Counted from the stretch's first letter, positions 7,780 to 17,391 are shown. The stretch is 41,737 nt of DNA from Acidobacteriota bacterium (GCA_027314025.1 DAHVCP010000058.1:89711-131447), one strand, 5' to 3'. Notes: generated from the sequence alone by a model not told the origin. Made by a program: numbers and translations.

Positions 7780-8931
7780 ATGCGGCGCGAACTGGGGCAT
7801 TGGGGGCGGTGCGCGGTTTGGGTATGGGCATTGGCCGGACTGGGCTGGGCCGCGGTGGGTCCGCAGCCGGCGCGGGCGCCGGCATTTCCTACGCCCCGGC
7901 GGACGGTACATCGCCGCTTTCGGCGGCGCTATGTACCCCAAACCTGGACCGCCAAGCCCTATGCTCGCGGGCTAGGGGCGGATGACGTAATCGGCGGCGA
8001 GGTTCCGCGGGTGCGGCAAGCGGCGGTGGACGCGCTGGGGGATTACAACGGGACGGTCGTGGTGGTGAACCCGAACAATGGCCGCGTCTTGGCCATGGTC
8101 AACCAAGAGTTGGCTTTGTCGGCGCAGTACGAGCCCTGTTCGACCACCAAAATCGCCATCGCCCTCGACGCCCTGGGGCACGGCATCATCAATGAAAATA
8201 CGCCGGTGCGCATTGGCCGGCGGCGCTATACCACGCTGACCCGGGCGCTGGCGTATTCCATCAATGCCTACTTCGAGGCGGTGGGACGGCGGCTGGGCTT
8301 TGCCGAAGTCAGCGCCTACGAGCGGCGGCTGGGCCTGGGCGCCAAGGTGGGCTGGCATATTCCCGGCGAGCGAGCCGGCATATACCCGCAGGCGCCGCCG
8401 CGGGGGGGCGTCAGCAAGCTGTGCAGCTTCGGCGCCGGCATTCACATCTCTCCGCTGCAACTGGCCTCGATCGTTTCCACCATCGCCAACGGCGGCACCA
8501 TGTACTGGCTACAGCATCCCGCCAACGCCTATCAAGCGGCGCATTTCGTGCCGCGCATTCGCGGCCATCTCGCCATCTCCCGGCTGGCGCCGGCGGTGCG
8601 GGACGGCATGATGGCGGCGGTGGATTACGGAACCGCCCGCGGGGCGTATATGCCCGGGATGGCGGTGCTGGGCAAGACCGGCACCTGCAGCCGCGGCGGA
8701 ACGCGCTTCGGTTTGTTCGCTTCCTATTTGGGCCTGCGCCATCCCAGCCTAGTGGTGGTGGTCATCCTGCGTGGCAACGGCATCATCTATGGGCCAAAGG
8801 CGGCCATGGTGGCGGGGCGCATTTACCGCCGCCTGAATCACGAGTTCTACTTCGCCGCCAATCGTGGCGGCCGCCGCCGCCGTCGCGTGGTCGCGATCGC
8901 GCTGCGCCGCCGCCGCTACGCGCGCCGCTAG
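7780..8931 (+). CDS. Penicillin-binding transpeptidase domain protein, exported
   Basis: A 383-residue serine acyl-enzyme with the three penicillin-binding motifs in order: S121-T-T-K124, S160-I-N162 and K299-T-G-T302. A hydrophobic stretch around residues 10-28 with ARA at its end looks like a signal peptide or anchor, and the C-terminus is a basic Arg-rich tail. No glycosyltransferase or PBP-dimerisation domain is present, so it is a stand-alone transpeptidase domain, perhaps a DD-peptidase or a class D-like protein acting on peptidoglycan in the periplasm. The ATG at 7780 lacks a clear Shine-Dalgarno sequence. The methyltransferase at 9000 follows by 68 bp on the same strand. Confidence 0.85.
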   Translation: MRRELGHWGRCAVWVWALAGLGWAAVGPQPARAPAFPTPRRTVHRRFRRRYVPQTWTAKPYARGLGADDVIGGEVPRVRQAAVDALGDYNGTVVVVNPNNGRVLAMVNQELALSAQYEPCSTTKIAIALDALGHGIINENTPVRIGRRRYTTLTRALAYSINAYFEAVGRRLGFAEVSAYERRLGLGAKVGWHIPGERAGIYPQAPPRGGVSKLCSFGAGIHISPLQLASIVSTIANGGTMYWLQHPANAYQAAHFVPRIRGHLAISRLAPAVRDGMMAAVDYGTARGAYMPGMAVLGKTGTCSRGGTRFGLFASYLGLRHPSLVVVVILRGNGIIYGPKAAMVAGRIYRRLNHEFYFAANRGGRRRRRVVAIALRRRRYARR

Positions 8932-8999
8932 CGGCGCAACGCGCCAGCCGAGTTGAATCGGCGCGGATTTTGTGCAAACGTGGCCTTGAAGTCGGAGGA

Positions 9000-9650
9000 A
9001 TGCAGGCCATTTTGTCGCGCGGATTATTGCTCTTTTGGTCGCAGTGGCGCCGCCGCTTTACGGACACCGGAGCCATCGCTCCCAGTTCGCCGCAACTGGG
9101 CCGGGCGCTGAGTGAACCATTGCTGCAACGGCGCGGCGGGCCCATGCGCGTGCTGGAAGTGGGGGCGGGCACCGGCGCGGTGACGCGGCAGGCGCTGGCT
9201 CGGTTGCAGCGCGGCGACGCCTTCGATGTCTGTGAAATCAATCCCGAGTTTTGCGCCTATTTGTCCGCAGCGCTGCGCCAGTGGGAAGAATCGGCGCCGG
9301 GAGTGCAAGTGCGACTGTTGCAGGCGGACGTGCGCACCATCCAATCCGGCGACAACGGCGCCTATGACCGCATCATCTGCGGCCTGCCCTTCAATAATTT
9401 CGCTCCGGCGGAGGTTAGCGAGCTGTTCGGCCATCTGTTAGGCCTGCTGGCTCCGGGCGGGGTGCTGTCCTATTTCGAGTACACCTGGCTGCGGCAGTTG
9501 CGTATCGGCCTGATGGGCCCGGGGCCGGAGCGGGAGCGACTGCGGGCCATCACGGAAATTTCCCGGCGGCTATGGGCGCGGCATGAATTTGATTCCACCG
9601 CCGTGTGGTGGAACCTGCCGCCTGCCACGGCCCATCACCTGCACGCGTAG
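9000..9650 (+). CDS. SAM-dependent methyltransferase, PmtA-like
   Basis: A 216-residue class I methyltransferase with the SAM-binding motif VLEVGAGTGAVT around residues 51-62, an acidic residue after beta-2 (CEIN), and ICGLPFNN at the catalytic motif. The N-terminal region (FTDTGAIAPSSPQLGRAL) resembles phospholipid N-methyltransferases of the PmtA group, which methylate phosphatidylethanolamine. rRNA adenine dimethylases share the motif style but usually have NxPY. The ATG at 9000 directly follows a GGAGGA, which is very close. A TTG upstream (ILCKRG) is an alternative start. Probably co-transcribed with the PBP gene. Confidence 0.75.
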   Translation: MQAILSRGLLLFWSQWRRRFTDTGAIAPSSPQLGRALSEPLLQRRGGPMRVLEVGAGTGAVTRQALARLQRGDAFDVCEINPEFCAYLSAALRQWEESAPGVQVRLLQADVRTIQSGDNGAYDRIICGLPFNNFAPAEVSELFGHLLGLLAPGGVLSYFEYTWLRQLRIGLMGPGPERERLRAITEISRRLWARHEFDSTAVWWNLPPATAHHLHA

Positions 9651-9712
9651 CGCCCGCTGGTGACAACGGGCCCCCCGCCGGCGGTTCGCCGCCGCGCCGC
9701 GACAGGCCCGAG

Positions 9713-10993
9713 CTAGCGGCGTTCCAGCGCGGCCAATGGTTGCGGCGCGGCGGCCTGAACGTCGCTGAATCCGTGGCGCGCGTTGCTGGCTAGATAATGC
9801 TCATGCGCCCGCTCCCAAGCGGCGTCATCCGGCGGGCCAAACAACCGCGCGTAGAGGGGGCTGCCGGGAAAGGCGAATACGGGCACGGGCGCGGAGACCC
9901 AAACGCCGGCGGCGATCAGTTCCTGGCGCCAGGCGGCGATCGCCTGGCGGTCGTCGTCCGGCTCGGCGATTAGATTGGCCTGTACCCAGGGAATGCGCTG
10001 GCGGGCGAATCGCAACAACTCGGCGATGCGGGTGGTCGAGAGGCGGCAGTTTTTGGCAAAGCGCTCCCGCCCCTCCGGCGTGATGCTCTCCATACCGCAC
10101 TCCATCGAGATGCAGTGCGCCGCGGCCAGCTCCTCCAGCGAATCCTCATCCCATAGATCTATGCGCGTCTCCATGCCAATCGTCAGCGGCAGCTGCGCCA
10201 GGCCGGCGAGCAGCTCCCGCCGCCGCGGGCCACAGCCGAAGATCTCGTCTATGAAGTACACGTAATCGAAGCCGGCGCGCGCCAGCGCCTCGGCCTCGGC
10301 GAGGACCGCCGCCACCGGGCGCAGGCGGAAGCGGTTGCGGAACAGCGTCTTGTTGCAGAACGTGCAGTTCCAGGGGCAGCCGCGGCTGAACTCCAACTCG
10401 GCGCCGCGGCCTTGGCCGTGGAAGACGTGATGGCGGTGGCGGCGGCGAGCCAAGGGATAGTCATGCCAATCCAGGGCGGAGAGCGCCGCCATATCGGCTT
10501 GCGGCAAGCGAGCATCCACATGCACACCGCCCGTGCCGCGCCAACAGCAGCCTTCAATCCGCCGCCAGTCCTCCGCCGCCAGCCGCGGCAGAATGAAGTC
10601 CGGCTCGCCGCGCAGGGCCACGTCGCAGTCCAGCTTACGCAACGTGGCGGCAGGGGTGGCGGAGGGATGGGGGCCGACGGCCACGGTGACGCCCGAGCGC
10701 GCCGCCGCCAGCCACGCCGCCGGCAGGCGCAGCTCGGGTTGCGGGCAGCGCCAAAACAAATACGTGGGCGCGGTGGTCAGAACCGTAAAATCGGGACGGA
10801 AGGCGCGGACGCGGCGGCCCGCCTCCGCCGCGCTGAGCCCCTCCACGTGTCCGTCCACGAGCAGCGTTTCATGGCCCGCCGCCTCCAGTTGCTGGCGGGC
10901 ATAGAACAGTTCCAGGGGCAGGTGCGTGTCCTGACAGCCGAAATAGCTGGAACCGGCGAAGTCCCAGTTGGGATGGAGCAATGCGTATCTCAT
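9713..10993 (-). CDS. B12-binding domain radical SAM protein
   Basis: A 426-residue protein. An N-terminal B12-binding-like domain (RYALLHPNWDF..., VDGHVEGL, TVLTTAPTYLFWRC, VGPHPSATP) is followed by a radical SAM core with the cluster motif C206-P-W-N-C210-T-F-C213. Family members use a 4Fe-4S cluster and SAM to start radical chemistry, often methylation or rearrangement. It resembles the oligosaccharide-type B12 radical SAM group I know as TIGR04295 (from memory). Its ATG overlaps the epimerase stop in ATGA, so it is translationally coupled as the last gene of a three-gene operon. The frame stays open far upstream, but the domain and coupling fix the start at 10993. Substrate is unknown; a sugar or glycolipid is likely from its neighbours. 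Confidence 0.85.
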   Translation of the reverse strand: MRYALLHPNWDFAGSSYFGCQDTHLPLELFYARQQLEAAGHETLLVDGHVEGLSAAEAGRRVRAFRPDFTVLTTAPTYLFWRCPQPELRLPAAWLAAARSGVTVAVGPHPSATPAATLRKLDCDVALRGEPDFILPRLAAEDWRRIEGCCWRGTGGVHVDARLPQADMAALSALDWHDYPLARRRHRHHVFHGQGRGAELEFSRGCPWNCTFCNKTLFRNRFRLRPVAAVLAEAEALARAGFDYVYFIDEIFGCGPRRRELLAGLAQLPLTIGMETRIDLWDEDSLEELAAAHCISMECGMESITPEGRERFAKNCRLSTTRIAELLRFARQRIPWVQANLIAEPDDDRQAIAAWRQELIAAGVWVSAPVPVFAFPGSPLYARLFGPPDDAAWERAHEHYLASNARHGFSDVQAAAPQPLAALERR

Positions 10994-12021
10994 GCCGCCC
11001 GTTGCCGCTGCGCCAGCCGCGCCTCCCGGTCCCGCGCTTCCAGCCAGGTGCAGAGGCGCTCCAGGCCCAAATCGGCGGAGATGCGCGGGCGCCATCCGGT
11101 CAGCGCCTGGAAGCGGGTGCAGTCGCTGCAATAGAAGGGCTGGTCGCCCTGGCGCCGCGCGCCGTGACGCAGCTCGATGGCGCGGCCATAGCGGCGTTCC
11201 AGCGCGGCCACCACCTGGCGCAGACTGCGCAGGTTGGCCTCGCCGCCGCCAATGTTGAACGCTTGTCCGGCGGCGGCCTGGCGGCGGCTCCAAGCCAGAC
11301 GCATCGCGGCCATCAAGTCGTCTATGTACAGCAGGTCGCGCTGCTGCTCGCCGTCGCCGTACATGTGAATCGGCTGGCCAGCCAGCGCCTGGGTGGCGAA
11401 GTGCGCCACCCAGCCTTGGTCCTCGCTGCCCAACTGCCCCGGGCCGTAAATGCAGCTCATGCGGAAGACCACGACCGGCAGGCCATAGACGCGGGCGTAA
11501 TCGAGCGTGTATTGGTCGGCGGCGCCCTTGGAGCAGCCATAGGGAGAATGGAAGTCCAGGCCCTGAGATTCGCTGATGGGGCGGTGCGGTTGGCCCGCCA
11601 GCTCGCCATACACCTTGTTGGTGGAAGTCACCAGCATGAAAGGACGCAGGCCGCTGAGCCGCGCTGCTTCCAGCACGTTGAACGTGCCCATGGCGTTGAC
11701 CTCGAAATCGGCGCGGGGATCGACCAGTGATCGGGTCACCGCGACCTGCGCGGCGAGGTGATAGATCTCCGTCTGGCCCTCGACGGCGGCGCGGACGAAG
11801 GCAAAATCCCGCACATCGCCGCGCAAGCGCCGCGGCGGCTCCGGGTGCACCGCCAGCGCCGCCCAGCGCGATTCCGCCCCCTGGCGGGACAGATTGTCCA
11901 CCGCGGTCACCTCCACGCCCGCGTTCAGCAACCAGCGGCAGAGATGGGCGCCGATGAAGCCGGCAGCGCCAAAAACCACGGCGCGGCGGGTGCGGCGCGG
12001 GGGCGGCTCGGAGGCGATCAT
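10990..12021 (-). CDS. NAD-dependent sugar epimerase/dehydratase
   Basis: Extended short-chain dehydrogenase/reductase of 343 residues with the Rossmann motif G18-AAG-F-I-G24, the catalytic Y161xxxK165 (YGCSK), and TSTNKVYG at 132-139. This last motif and the surrounding sequence resemble CDP-paratose/tyvelose 2-epimerases, although related enzymes act on UDP and GDP sugars. It probably converts a nucleotide sugar in the cytoplasm. It overlaps both neighbours by 4 nt (ATGA at each junction): the methyltransferase upstream and the radical SAM gene downstream. Resemblance to the LLPSF/EDH_00030 type of epimerase is from memory. Confidence 0.87.
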   Translation of the reverse strand: MIASEPPPRRTRRAVVFGAAGFIGAHLCRWLLNAGVEVTAVDNLSRQGAESRWAALAVHPEPPRRLRGDVRDFAFVRAAVEGQTEIYHLAAQVAVTRSLVDPRADFEVNAMGTFNVLEAARLSGLRPFMLVTSTNKVYGELAGQPHRPISESQGLDFHSPYGCSKGAADQYTLDYARVYGLPVVVFRMSCIYGPGQLGSEDQGWVAHFATQALAGQPIHMYGDGEQQRDLLYIDDLMAAMRLAWSRRQAAAGQAFNIGGGEANLRSLRQVVAALERRYGRAIELRHGARRQGDQPFYCSDCTRFQALTGWRPRISADLGLERLCTWLEARDREARLAQRQRAA

Positions 12022-12791
12022 AGCGTGCCTGCCCATTCCCGCCGCCAGAGCGGTTCCGGCGCGCTCGCCGCTTCGGGCGCCAACTCGCAGAGCCAAATCT
12101 CCGTCTCCGGTTGCGCCAAGACGCGCAGCCCCGCACTGCGCAGCAGGCCCAGGGCGGCGGCGGGATTGGGAATCCACCAATTGGTGGGATCGCCCGCGAA
12201 GGCCTGCTCGATGAAGGCCATGCGGGGAAAATCCGCTTGTTGAAACGGGCGCGGATCCCAGAAATCATAATCCGCCTGCGGCGCCTGGCGCGCCGGATCG
12301 CCTCGCACCATGGTCTGGAAGATCAGCCGGCCGCCTTCCGGCCGCGCCCGCGTGACCGCCATATCCAAAGCCAGCAGCGGATAGCGCAGGTGATAAAACA
12401 GGCCCATGAACAGGACGTAGTCGAAGCGCTCGCGCAGTTCGTGCAGTTGATAGGCGGAGAGATGGCGGAACTCGACCTCCAGCCGGTAAATCTCCGCCGC
12501 GAAGCGCGCCTGGGCCAAATAGCGCGCATCCACGTCCACGCCCAGCACTCGCCCCGCGCCGCGGCGCTTGAGGGCAAAGGCGTAGTAGCCGGCGTTGCAG
12601 CCGACGTCCAAAACGCTGGCGCCATCCAGATCGGCGGGCAAATAGGGCTCCAGCCGCCGCCACTTGTTGGCGGGAAAATCACCCAGGAAGTGATTCGGCG
12701 CGGTGGCGACACCTTCCAGGTCCAAATTATGAAACCACTCTCCCAATTCGCCGACGCGGCGGCGAATCACGCTTTGCGAACCTTCCGCCAT
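12018..12791 (-). CDS. Methyltransferase, Rta_06860-like (TIGR04290 type)
   Basis: A 257-residue SAM-dependent methyltransferase. The N-terminus GEWFHNLDLEGVATAPNHFL then DFPANKW is characteristic of the family I know as TIGR04290 (from memory). The SAM motif is VLDVGCNAGYY at residues 60-70, followed by VLGVDVDARYLAQARFAAE and FMGLFYHLRYPLLALD. In known genomes this family sits with a sugar epimerase, a B12 radical SAM protein and sometimes a glycosyltransferase. Here it is the first gene of that trio, overlapping the epimerase by 4 nt. Probable role: methylation during synthesis of a surface glycan or small glycoconjugate. Confidence 0.85.
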   Translation of the reverse strand: MAEGSQSVIRRRVGELGEWFHNLDLEGVATAPNHFLGDFPANKWRRLEPYLPADLDGASVLDVGCNAGYYAFALKRRGAGRVLGVDVDARYLAQARFAAEIYRLEVEFRHLSAYQLHELRERFDYVLFMGLFYHLRYPLLALDMAVTRARPEGGRLIFQTMVRGDPARQAPQADYDFWDPRPFQQADFPRMAFIEQAFAGDPTNWWIPNPAAALGLLRSAGLRVLAQPETEIWLCELAPEAASAPEPLWRREWAGTL

Positions 12792-13028
12792 CCAAGCTCA
12801 AGATGCGCGGCCGGCGGGATTTGCTGTGCGGACGGGAGAGCGGGATTCGCGGAGGCGGCTGGCCCCGGCCCTTTGGTGGTGGAAACGGCCGGCAGCGCAA
12901 CCGGCTGTCCCGGGCGGGCGAGCGGCGGCGCACGACTGCGCCGCGCGGCCGCGCTGGTGCGGCGCGCCGGGCAATTCGGCGCTGAGCACGAACGGCGAAC
13001 ACCGGCCGGGCGTGCCGCCGCGGATGGC

Positions 13029-14072
13029 CTACCGCGCCGCCTGGGCCGCCGACTGGGGTGCGATGCTCCGGCCCACGGCGGTGGCGATCAGCCGCAGCTC
13101 CGGCATCAGTTCCTCGAACTGGCGCAGATGCAGCGACTGCGCGCCATCGCTGAGCGCGCGGTCGGGGTCGGGATGCACCTCAATCAAGATGCCGTCCGCC
13201 CCAGCCGCCACCGCGGCGCGCGCCATCGGCGCCACCATGTCGCGGCGACCGGCGCCATGCGAGGGGTCGGCCAGGATGGGCAGATGGGAGAGCTTTTTGA
13301 CCACGGGCACGGCCGACAGATCCAGCGTGTTGCGGGTGTAATTCTCGAAGGTGCGGATGCCGCGCTCACAGAGAATGACCTGATAGTTGCCGCCGGCCAT
13401 GATGTACTCGGCGGATAACAGCAGCTCCTCGATGGTGGCGGAAATGCCGCGTTTCAGCAGCACCGGGTGGCGCAGCTTGCCCAACTCGCGCAGCAGGTCG
13501 TAGTTTTGCATGTTGCGCGCGCCCACTTGCAACACGTCCACGTACTTTTGCATCAGCGGAATTTGCTTTTCCGCCATCACCTCGCTGACCGCCACCAAGC
13601 CGAAGCGGTCGCAGGCCTCGCGCAGCAGCTTCAGCCCCTCCTCACCCAGCCCTTGGAAGCTGTACGGCGAGGTGCGGGGCTTGAAGGCGCCGCCGCGCAA
13701 GCCGCGGGCGCCGGCGGCGGCCACGCGCTCGGCGGCGGCGAAGATCTGCTCCCGGCTTTCCACCGAGCAGGGGCCGGCGATGATGGCCACTTCCGGCCCG
13801 CCGATGGTCATGGGGCCAACGGTGATGCGCGTGCCTTCCGGGCGGAAGCCGCGGCCGGAAAGCTTGTAGGGCGTGGTGATGCGGTGCGCCTCGGCGACGC
13901 CGTCGAGGACGTCAATTTCCCGCGCGTCGAAATCGGCGGGCACGCCGACGCAGGCCAGCACGGTGCGCTCGACGCCGGTGGTGCGGTGAACATCAAAACC
14001 GAGGTCCAGCAGGCGATCCGTTACCGCTTGGATCTGCTCATCGCTGGCGCCGGGCAGCATGGCGACAATCAT
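13029..14072 (-). CDS. aroF: 3-deoxy-7-phosphoheptulonate synthase (DAHP synthase)
   Basis: First enzyme of the shikimate pathway: condenses phosphoenolpyruvate and erythrose 4-phosphate. The 347-residue product has an N-terminal ferredoxin-like/ACT-type regulatory domain (about residues 1-70) and a TIM-barrel core with [27 protein letters not shown] and [10 protein letters not shown]. This is the beta-type (Thermotoga/Bacillus-like) enzyme, where the N-terminal domain usually mediates feedback inhibition by tyrosine or phenylalanine. It overlaps the chorismate mutase gene by 4 nt (ATGA), so the two steps are translationally coupled. The effector cannot be read from the sequence. Sub-type symbol (aroF/aroG/aroA) varies between genomes. 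Confidence 0.93.
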   Translation of the reverse strand: MIVAMLPGASDEQIQAVTDRLLDLGFDVHRTTGVERTVLACVGVPADFDAREIDVLDGVAEAHRITTPYKLSGRGFRPEGTRITVGPMTIGGPEVAIIAGPCSVESREQIFAAAERVAAAGARGLRGGAFKPRTSPYSFQGLGEEGLKLLREACDRFGLVAVSEVMAEKQIPLMQKYVDVLQVGARNMQNYDLLRELGKLRHPVLLKRGISATIEELLLSAEYIMAGGNYQVILCERGIRTFENYTRNTLDLSAVPVVKKLSHLPILADPSHGAGRRDMVAPMARAAVAAGADGILIEVHPDPDRALSDGAQSLHLRQFEELMPELRLIATAVGRSIAPQSAAQAAR

Positions 14073-14434
14073 GATTTCGGCTCTTTGCGAGGTTGCGCGG
14101 GCGGCGCGGCCGGCTCGCCGCGCTCCGCCGGGTTTGAGTCAGGCCCGTCCGCCAAGGGATTGGCGGCGCCGATGGCCTCATAACGTTGAATGGCCCGCAT
14201 CTCGTCCACGATGCGCTCGAAAATCAGGCGCAGGGCACGGTCGCTGAGCGGCCCGTCGTTGGCCTGACGGACGTTGCCCAGCACGATCTGCTCCCGCCCC
14301 GGCTCGTAGATGGGCAGGTCGCGGTTCCGCTTCAGGCGGCCGATTTCCAGCGCGCAATGGCAGCGGCGGTTCAGCAACTCGACGAGTTGGCGGTCTATGG
14401 CGTCAATTTGCTCGCGCCAGGCGGCGATATCCAC
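14069..14434 (-). CDS. aroQ: Chorismate mutase, AroQ type
   Basis: Converts chorismate to prephenate, the branch to phenylalanine and tyrosine. The helical AroQ core lies near the N-terminus: [19 protein letters not shown], then [22 protein letters not shown] and [13 protein letters not shown]. It contains the usual active-site arginines and lysine. A Pro/Ala/Glu-rich tail of about 35 residues follows and looks disordered. I choose the GTG at 14434 (121 residues) because AGGAG lies 6 nt upstream; a TTG at 14491 would add 19 unconserved residues. The gene overlaps aroF by 4 nt. A TATACT box at 14484-14479 gives the aroQ-aroF pair a probable promoter of its own, 128 bp after trpA. Confidence 0.88.
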   Translation of the reverse strand: MDIAAWREQIDAIDRQLVELLNRRCHCALEIGRLKRNRDLPIYEPGREQIVLGNVRQANDGPLSDRALRLIFERIVDEMRAIQRYEAIGAANPLADGPDSNPAERGEPAAPPAQPRKEPKS

Positions 14435-14478
14435 GCAAGGCTCCTGAATGCTTGGGCCGGATTGTCCGGGAAGGTTAA

Positions 14479-14484
14479 AGTATA
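14479..14484 (-). promoter_or_regulatory. -10 box of the aroQ-aroF pair
   Basis: TATACT on the minus strand, about 45 nt before the chosen GTG start. No clear -35 box. It would allow aroQ-aroF expression independent of the upstream trp genes. Confidence 0.4.
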
Positions 14485-14562
14485 CCGGCAACGCGCACCC
14501 GCGCCGCCGCGCGTTGCGGCACGCGGCGCGAGCGGGAACCGCATGCAGCGGCGCGGCGCTTC

Positions 14563-15408
14563 CTAGCCGCGCAAGGAGCGCAAGAACTTCGCGGCGGCCG
14601 GCGCGGCCGCGCCGGGTCCGTCGCGCTGGACCGCGGCATGCACCGCCGCCACCAGCGCCGTGCCCACCACCGCCCCATCGGCGAAGCGGCCCACCTCCTC
14701 CACCTGCGTCGCGGTGGAAAGGCCGAAGCCCAATGCGATGGGCAGGGTGGTATGGCGGCGAATGCGCGCCACCAGATCGCGCGCCCCGGGCGGCACCTGC
14801 TCCCGCGCTCCGGTGACGCCGGTGCGCGACACGGCGTAAAGAAAACCGCGGGACGCCGCGGCGATCGCCGCCAGCCGCGCGTCCGGCGAGGTCGGAGCGG
14901 CCAAGAACACCGGCTCCAGGCCGCGCTGCGCGAGCGCCTGGCGGTATTCGGCCGCTTCTTCGGGAATCAGATCCGTGGCCAGCACGCCCTGCACCCCGGC
15001 CGCGGCCGCCGCCTGCGCGAAGCGCCCCCAGCCCAGGCGCAAGAACGGATTTACATAGCCGAACAACAGCAGGCCCACCGGCGAGCGCCGGCGGATCTCC
15101 GCCGCCAGCGCCAGCACGTGCTCCAGGGTGACGCCTTGGCGCAGGGCGCGTTCGCTGGCGCGCTGGATGACCGGGCCATCCGCCACCGGATCGCTGAAGG
15201 GAATGCCCAGCTCGATGATGTCCGCGCCGGCTTCGGCCAGCGCCAGGGCAATCGCCCGGCTGGCCTCCAGCGTGGGATCGCCGGCGGTGATGTAGGGGAT
15301 CAGAGCAGGGCGGCCCGCCGCGCGGGCGCGGGCGAAGAACGGCGCGAAGCCGGCGGCGGCCGGCGTGGCCGCGGGCGAGGAAGAGTGGGCGCGGGAATCG
15401 CTGGGCAT
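14563..15408 (-). CDS. trpA: Tryptophan synthase alpha chain
   Basis: Cleaves indole-3-glycerol phosphate to indole and glyceraldehyde 3-phosphate; works in an alpha2beta2 complex with TrpB. The 281-residue TIM barrel shows LIPYITAGDP, then ADIIELGIPFSDPVADGP with the catalytic glutamate and aspartate region, FGYVNPFLR, and YAVSRTGVTG. The ATG at 15408 begins 4 nt after the trpB stop, so the pair is tightly linked. The frame extends upstream inside trpB but that part is a shadow. Confidence 0.96.
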   Translation of the reverse strand: MPSDSRAHSSSPAATPAAAGFAPFFARARAAGRPALIPYITAGDPTLEASRAIALALAEAGADIIELGIPFSDPVADGPVIQRASERALRQGVTLEHVLALAAEIRRRSPVGLLLFGYVNPFLRLGWGRFAQAAAAAGVQGVLATDLIPEEAAEYRQALAQRGLEPVFLAAPTSPDARLAAIAAASRGFLYAVSRTGVTGAREQVPPGARDLVARIRRHTTLPIALGFGLSTATQVEEVGRFADGAVVGTALVAAVHAAVQRDGPGAAAPAAAKFLRSLRG

Positions 15409-15412
15409 GCGG

Positions 15413-16672
15413 CTAGTCCACTGGCGAATCCGCCGCACCGCCCAGGCCGAGTTCGCGGCTGAGGATCTCCATGTCCTTGTCGCCGCGGCCGGAGATGTTG
15501 ACGATGATGGCCGCATCCGCGCCGTGGCGGGGCGCGCGGCGGCGGGCTTCGGCCACGGCGTGGGCGCTTTCCAGCGCGGGAATGATGCCCTCGGTGGTGG
15601 CTAGAAAGCGGCACGCGGCGAGCGCGTCGGCGTCGCCGCAGGCCACGTACTCGGCCCGGCCCTCATCCCGCAGCGCCGCGTGCTCCGGTCCGATGGCGGC
15701 ATAATCCAGCCCGGCCGAGACCGAATGCGTCGCCGCGATCTGGCCCGCGGCGTCCTGAAGAATGTAGGAGAACGTGCCTTGCAGCACGCCCGGGCTGCCG
15801 CCGGCGAAGCGCGCCGCGTGCTCGCCCAGTTGCGGGCCGCGGCCGCCCGCCTCGACGCCGGTTAGGCGCACGCCGGCGTCGGCGAGAAAGCCGGAAAAAA
15901 TGCCGATGGCGTTGGAGCCGCCGCCGACGCAGGCGATGACCTCCGCCGGCAGCCGCCCCTCGGCCTGCAAGATCTGCGCCCGCGCCTCCCGGCCAATGCA
16001 GGCATGGAATTCCCGCACCATGGCCGGATAGGGATGCGGTCCCAGCGCCGAGCCGAGCAGGTAATGGCTGCGCTGGCAATCCGTCACCCAGTCGCGCATG
16101 GCCTCATTGATCGCGTCCTTCAGCGTTTGGCTGCCGGCGGCGACGCCGCGCACCTCCGCGCCCAGCAGCCGCATGCGAGCCACGTTCAGCGCCTGGCGGG
16201 CCATGTCCTCCCGGCCCATGTAGACCACGCACTCCAGGCCCAGCAGCGCCGCCACCGTGGCGGTGGCGACGCCATGCTGGCCGGCGCCGGTTTCGGCGAT
16301 CAGCCGCTGCTTGCCCATGCGCCGGGCCAGGAGCGCCTGCCCCAGGCAGTTGTTGATTTTGTGCGCGCCGGTGTGCAGCAGGTCCTCGCGCTTCAAATAC
16401 ACTCGCGCCCCGCCCGCCTGTTGCGTCCAGCGGCGGGCAAAATACAACGGCGTCGGCCGCCCGGCGTAGTTGGCCAGCAGGTCGGATAGCTCGGCCTGGA
16501 AGGCCAGGTCGGAGCGCGCCGCCAGCCATGCGGCCGTCAGCTCCTCCAGCGGCTCGACCAAGGTTTCCGGCACATAGCGGCCGCCGTAGGGACCGAAACG
16601 TCCGTGCGGCGAACAGGCCACCGGCGCGGGAGCCGGGGATGCGGGACCGGAGGATGGCGGCAAGCGGGCCAT
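15413..16672 (-). CDS. trpB: Tryptophan synthase beta chain
   Basis: PLP enzyme that joins indole and serine to make tryptophan. The 419-residue product has the N-terminal [13 protein letters not shown], the PLP lysine in [21 protein letters not shown], and the phosphate-binding [10 protein letters not shown]. This is the standard TrpB1 type that partners TrpA. It begins 6 nt after trpF and ends 4 nt before trpA, so trpF-trpB-trpA form a compact unit. Confidence 0.97.
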   Translation of the reverse strand: MARLPPSSGPASPAPAPVACSPHGRFGPYGGRYVPETLVEPLEELTAAWLAARSDLAFQAELSDLLANYAGRPTPLYFARRWTQQAGGARVYLKREDLLHTGAHKINNCLGQALLARRMGKQRLIAETGAGQHGVATATVAALLGLECVVYMGREDMARQALNVARMRLLGAEVRGVAAGSQTLKDAINEAMRDWVTDCQRSHYLLGSALGPHPYPAMVREFHACIGREARAQILQAEGRLPAEVIACVGGGSNAIGIFSGFLADAGVRLTGVEAGGRGPQLGEHAARFAGGSPGVLQGTFSYILQDAAGQIAATHSVSAGLDYAAIGPEHAALRDEGRAEYVACGDADALAACRFLATTEGIIPALESAHAVAEARRRAPRHGADAAIIVNISGRGDKDMEILSRELGLGGAADSPVD

Positions 16673-16678
16673 CCGCTA

Positions 16679-17317
16679 TTATGCGGCTCCCAGCGCGGCG
16701 AAGGCGGCGCGGGCAGCCTGAATGAAGGCGATGACCTTGGCCGGGTCTTTTCTTCCCGGCGTGCGCTCGACGCCGGAGCTGACGTCCACGCCCCAGGGCC
16801 GGGCGCGGCGCACGCAGACGGCGACGTTGTCGGGGTCCAGGCCGCCGGCGACGATGATGCGGGTGCCGGTGGTTTGGCCCAGCGCCGCCGCCCGCGACCA
16901 GTCGAACCGCTCGCCGCTGCCTCCCGAACCGCCGTCCAGCAGCAGCGCCGCGGCGTGCGGCCGCCAGGCCGCCAATTGCGTTTCGGCGTCGGGTTGCCGC
17001 ATCCCCACGGCCTTCCAAATCGCCACGCCGGGCAGCGCCGCCGCCAGTTCCGCCGCCAGCGACGGCGGCTCCTGGCCGTGCAGCTGCAGGACGGTCAGGC
17101 CCGCCGCCTCGGCCGCGGCCCGCAGCTCCGGCGCCGTGGCGTTGACGAACACGCCCACGCGCAGCGGCTCCGGCGGCAGTTGCGCCGTGATCTCCGCCAC
17201 CGCCCGCGCCGTCATTTGCCGCGGGCTGGGGGCGAAGACGAAGCCCAAGGCGTCGGCACCCGCTTCCGCCGCCACCAGGGCGTCGCTGGCGCTGGTCAAG
17301 CCACAAATCTTGATCAT
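16679..17317 (-). CDS. trpF: Phosphoribosylanthranilate isomerase
   Basis: Converts N-(5-phosphoribosyl)anthranilate to its ribulose form (CdRP), the step before TrpC. The 212-residue product has KICGLTSASDA with the catalytic cysteine, GFVFAPSPRQ, VLQLHGQE, and the C-terminal phosphate-binding VAGGLDPDNV and GVDVSSGVE. Length is normal. It follows trpC by 74 bp and precedes trpB by 6 bp on the same strand. Confidence 0.95.
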   Translation of the reverse strand: MIKICGLTSASDALVAAEAGADALGFVFAPSPRQMTARAVAEITAQLPPEPLRVGVFVNATAPELRAAAEAAGLTVLQLHGQEPPSLAAELAAALPGVAIWKAVGMRQPDAETQLAAWRPHAAALLLDGGSGGSGERFDWSRAAALGQTTGTRIIVAGGLDPDNVAVCVRRARPWGVDVSSGVERTPGRKDPAKVIAFIQAARAAFAALGAA

Positions 17318-17391
17318 CGGCCGGTCGTCCTTCCCTTTCCCCTGCTCACTTGGCGCCCGCCGCCGCCCCGCGCGGACGCCTGGGGAATGCC

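Noticed and set aside
9713-12268. A single continuous frame of about 850 codons on the minus strand
   Set aside because: Only its 3' half is the B12 radical SAM gene. The 5' half runs in another frame through the epimerase and shows no family motifs; it is a GC-rich shadow.
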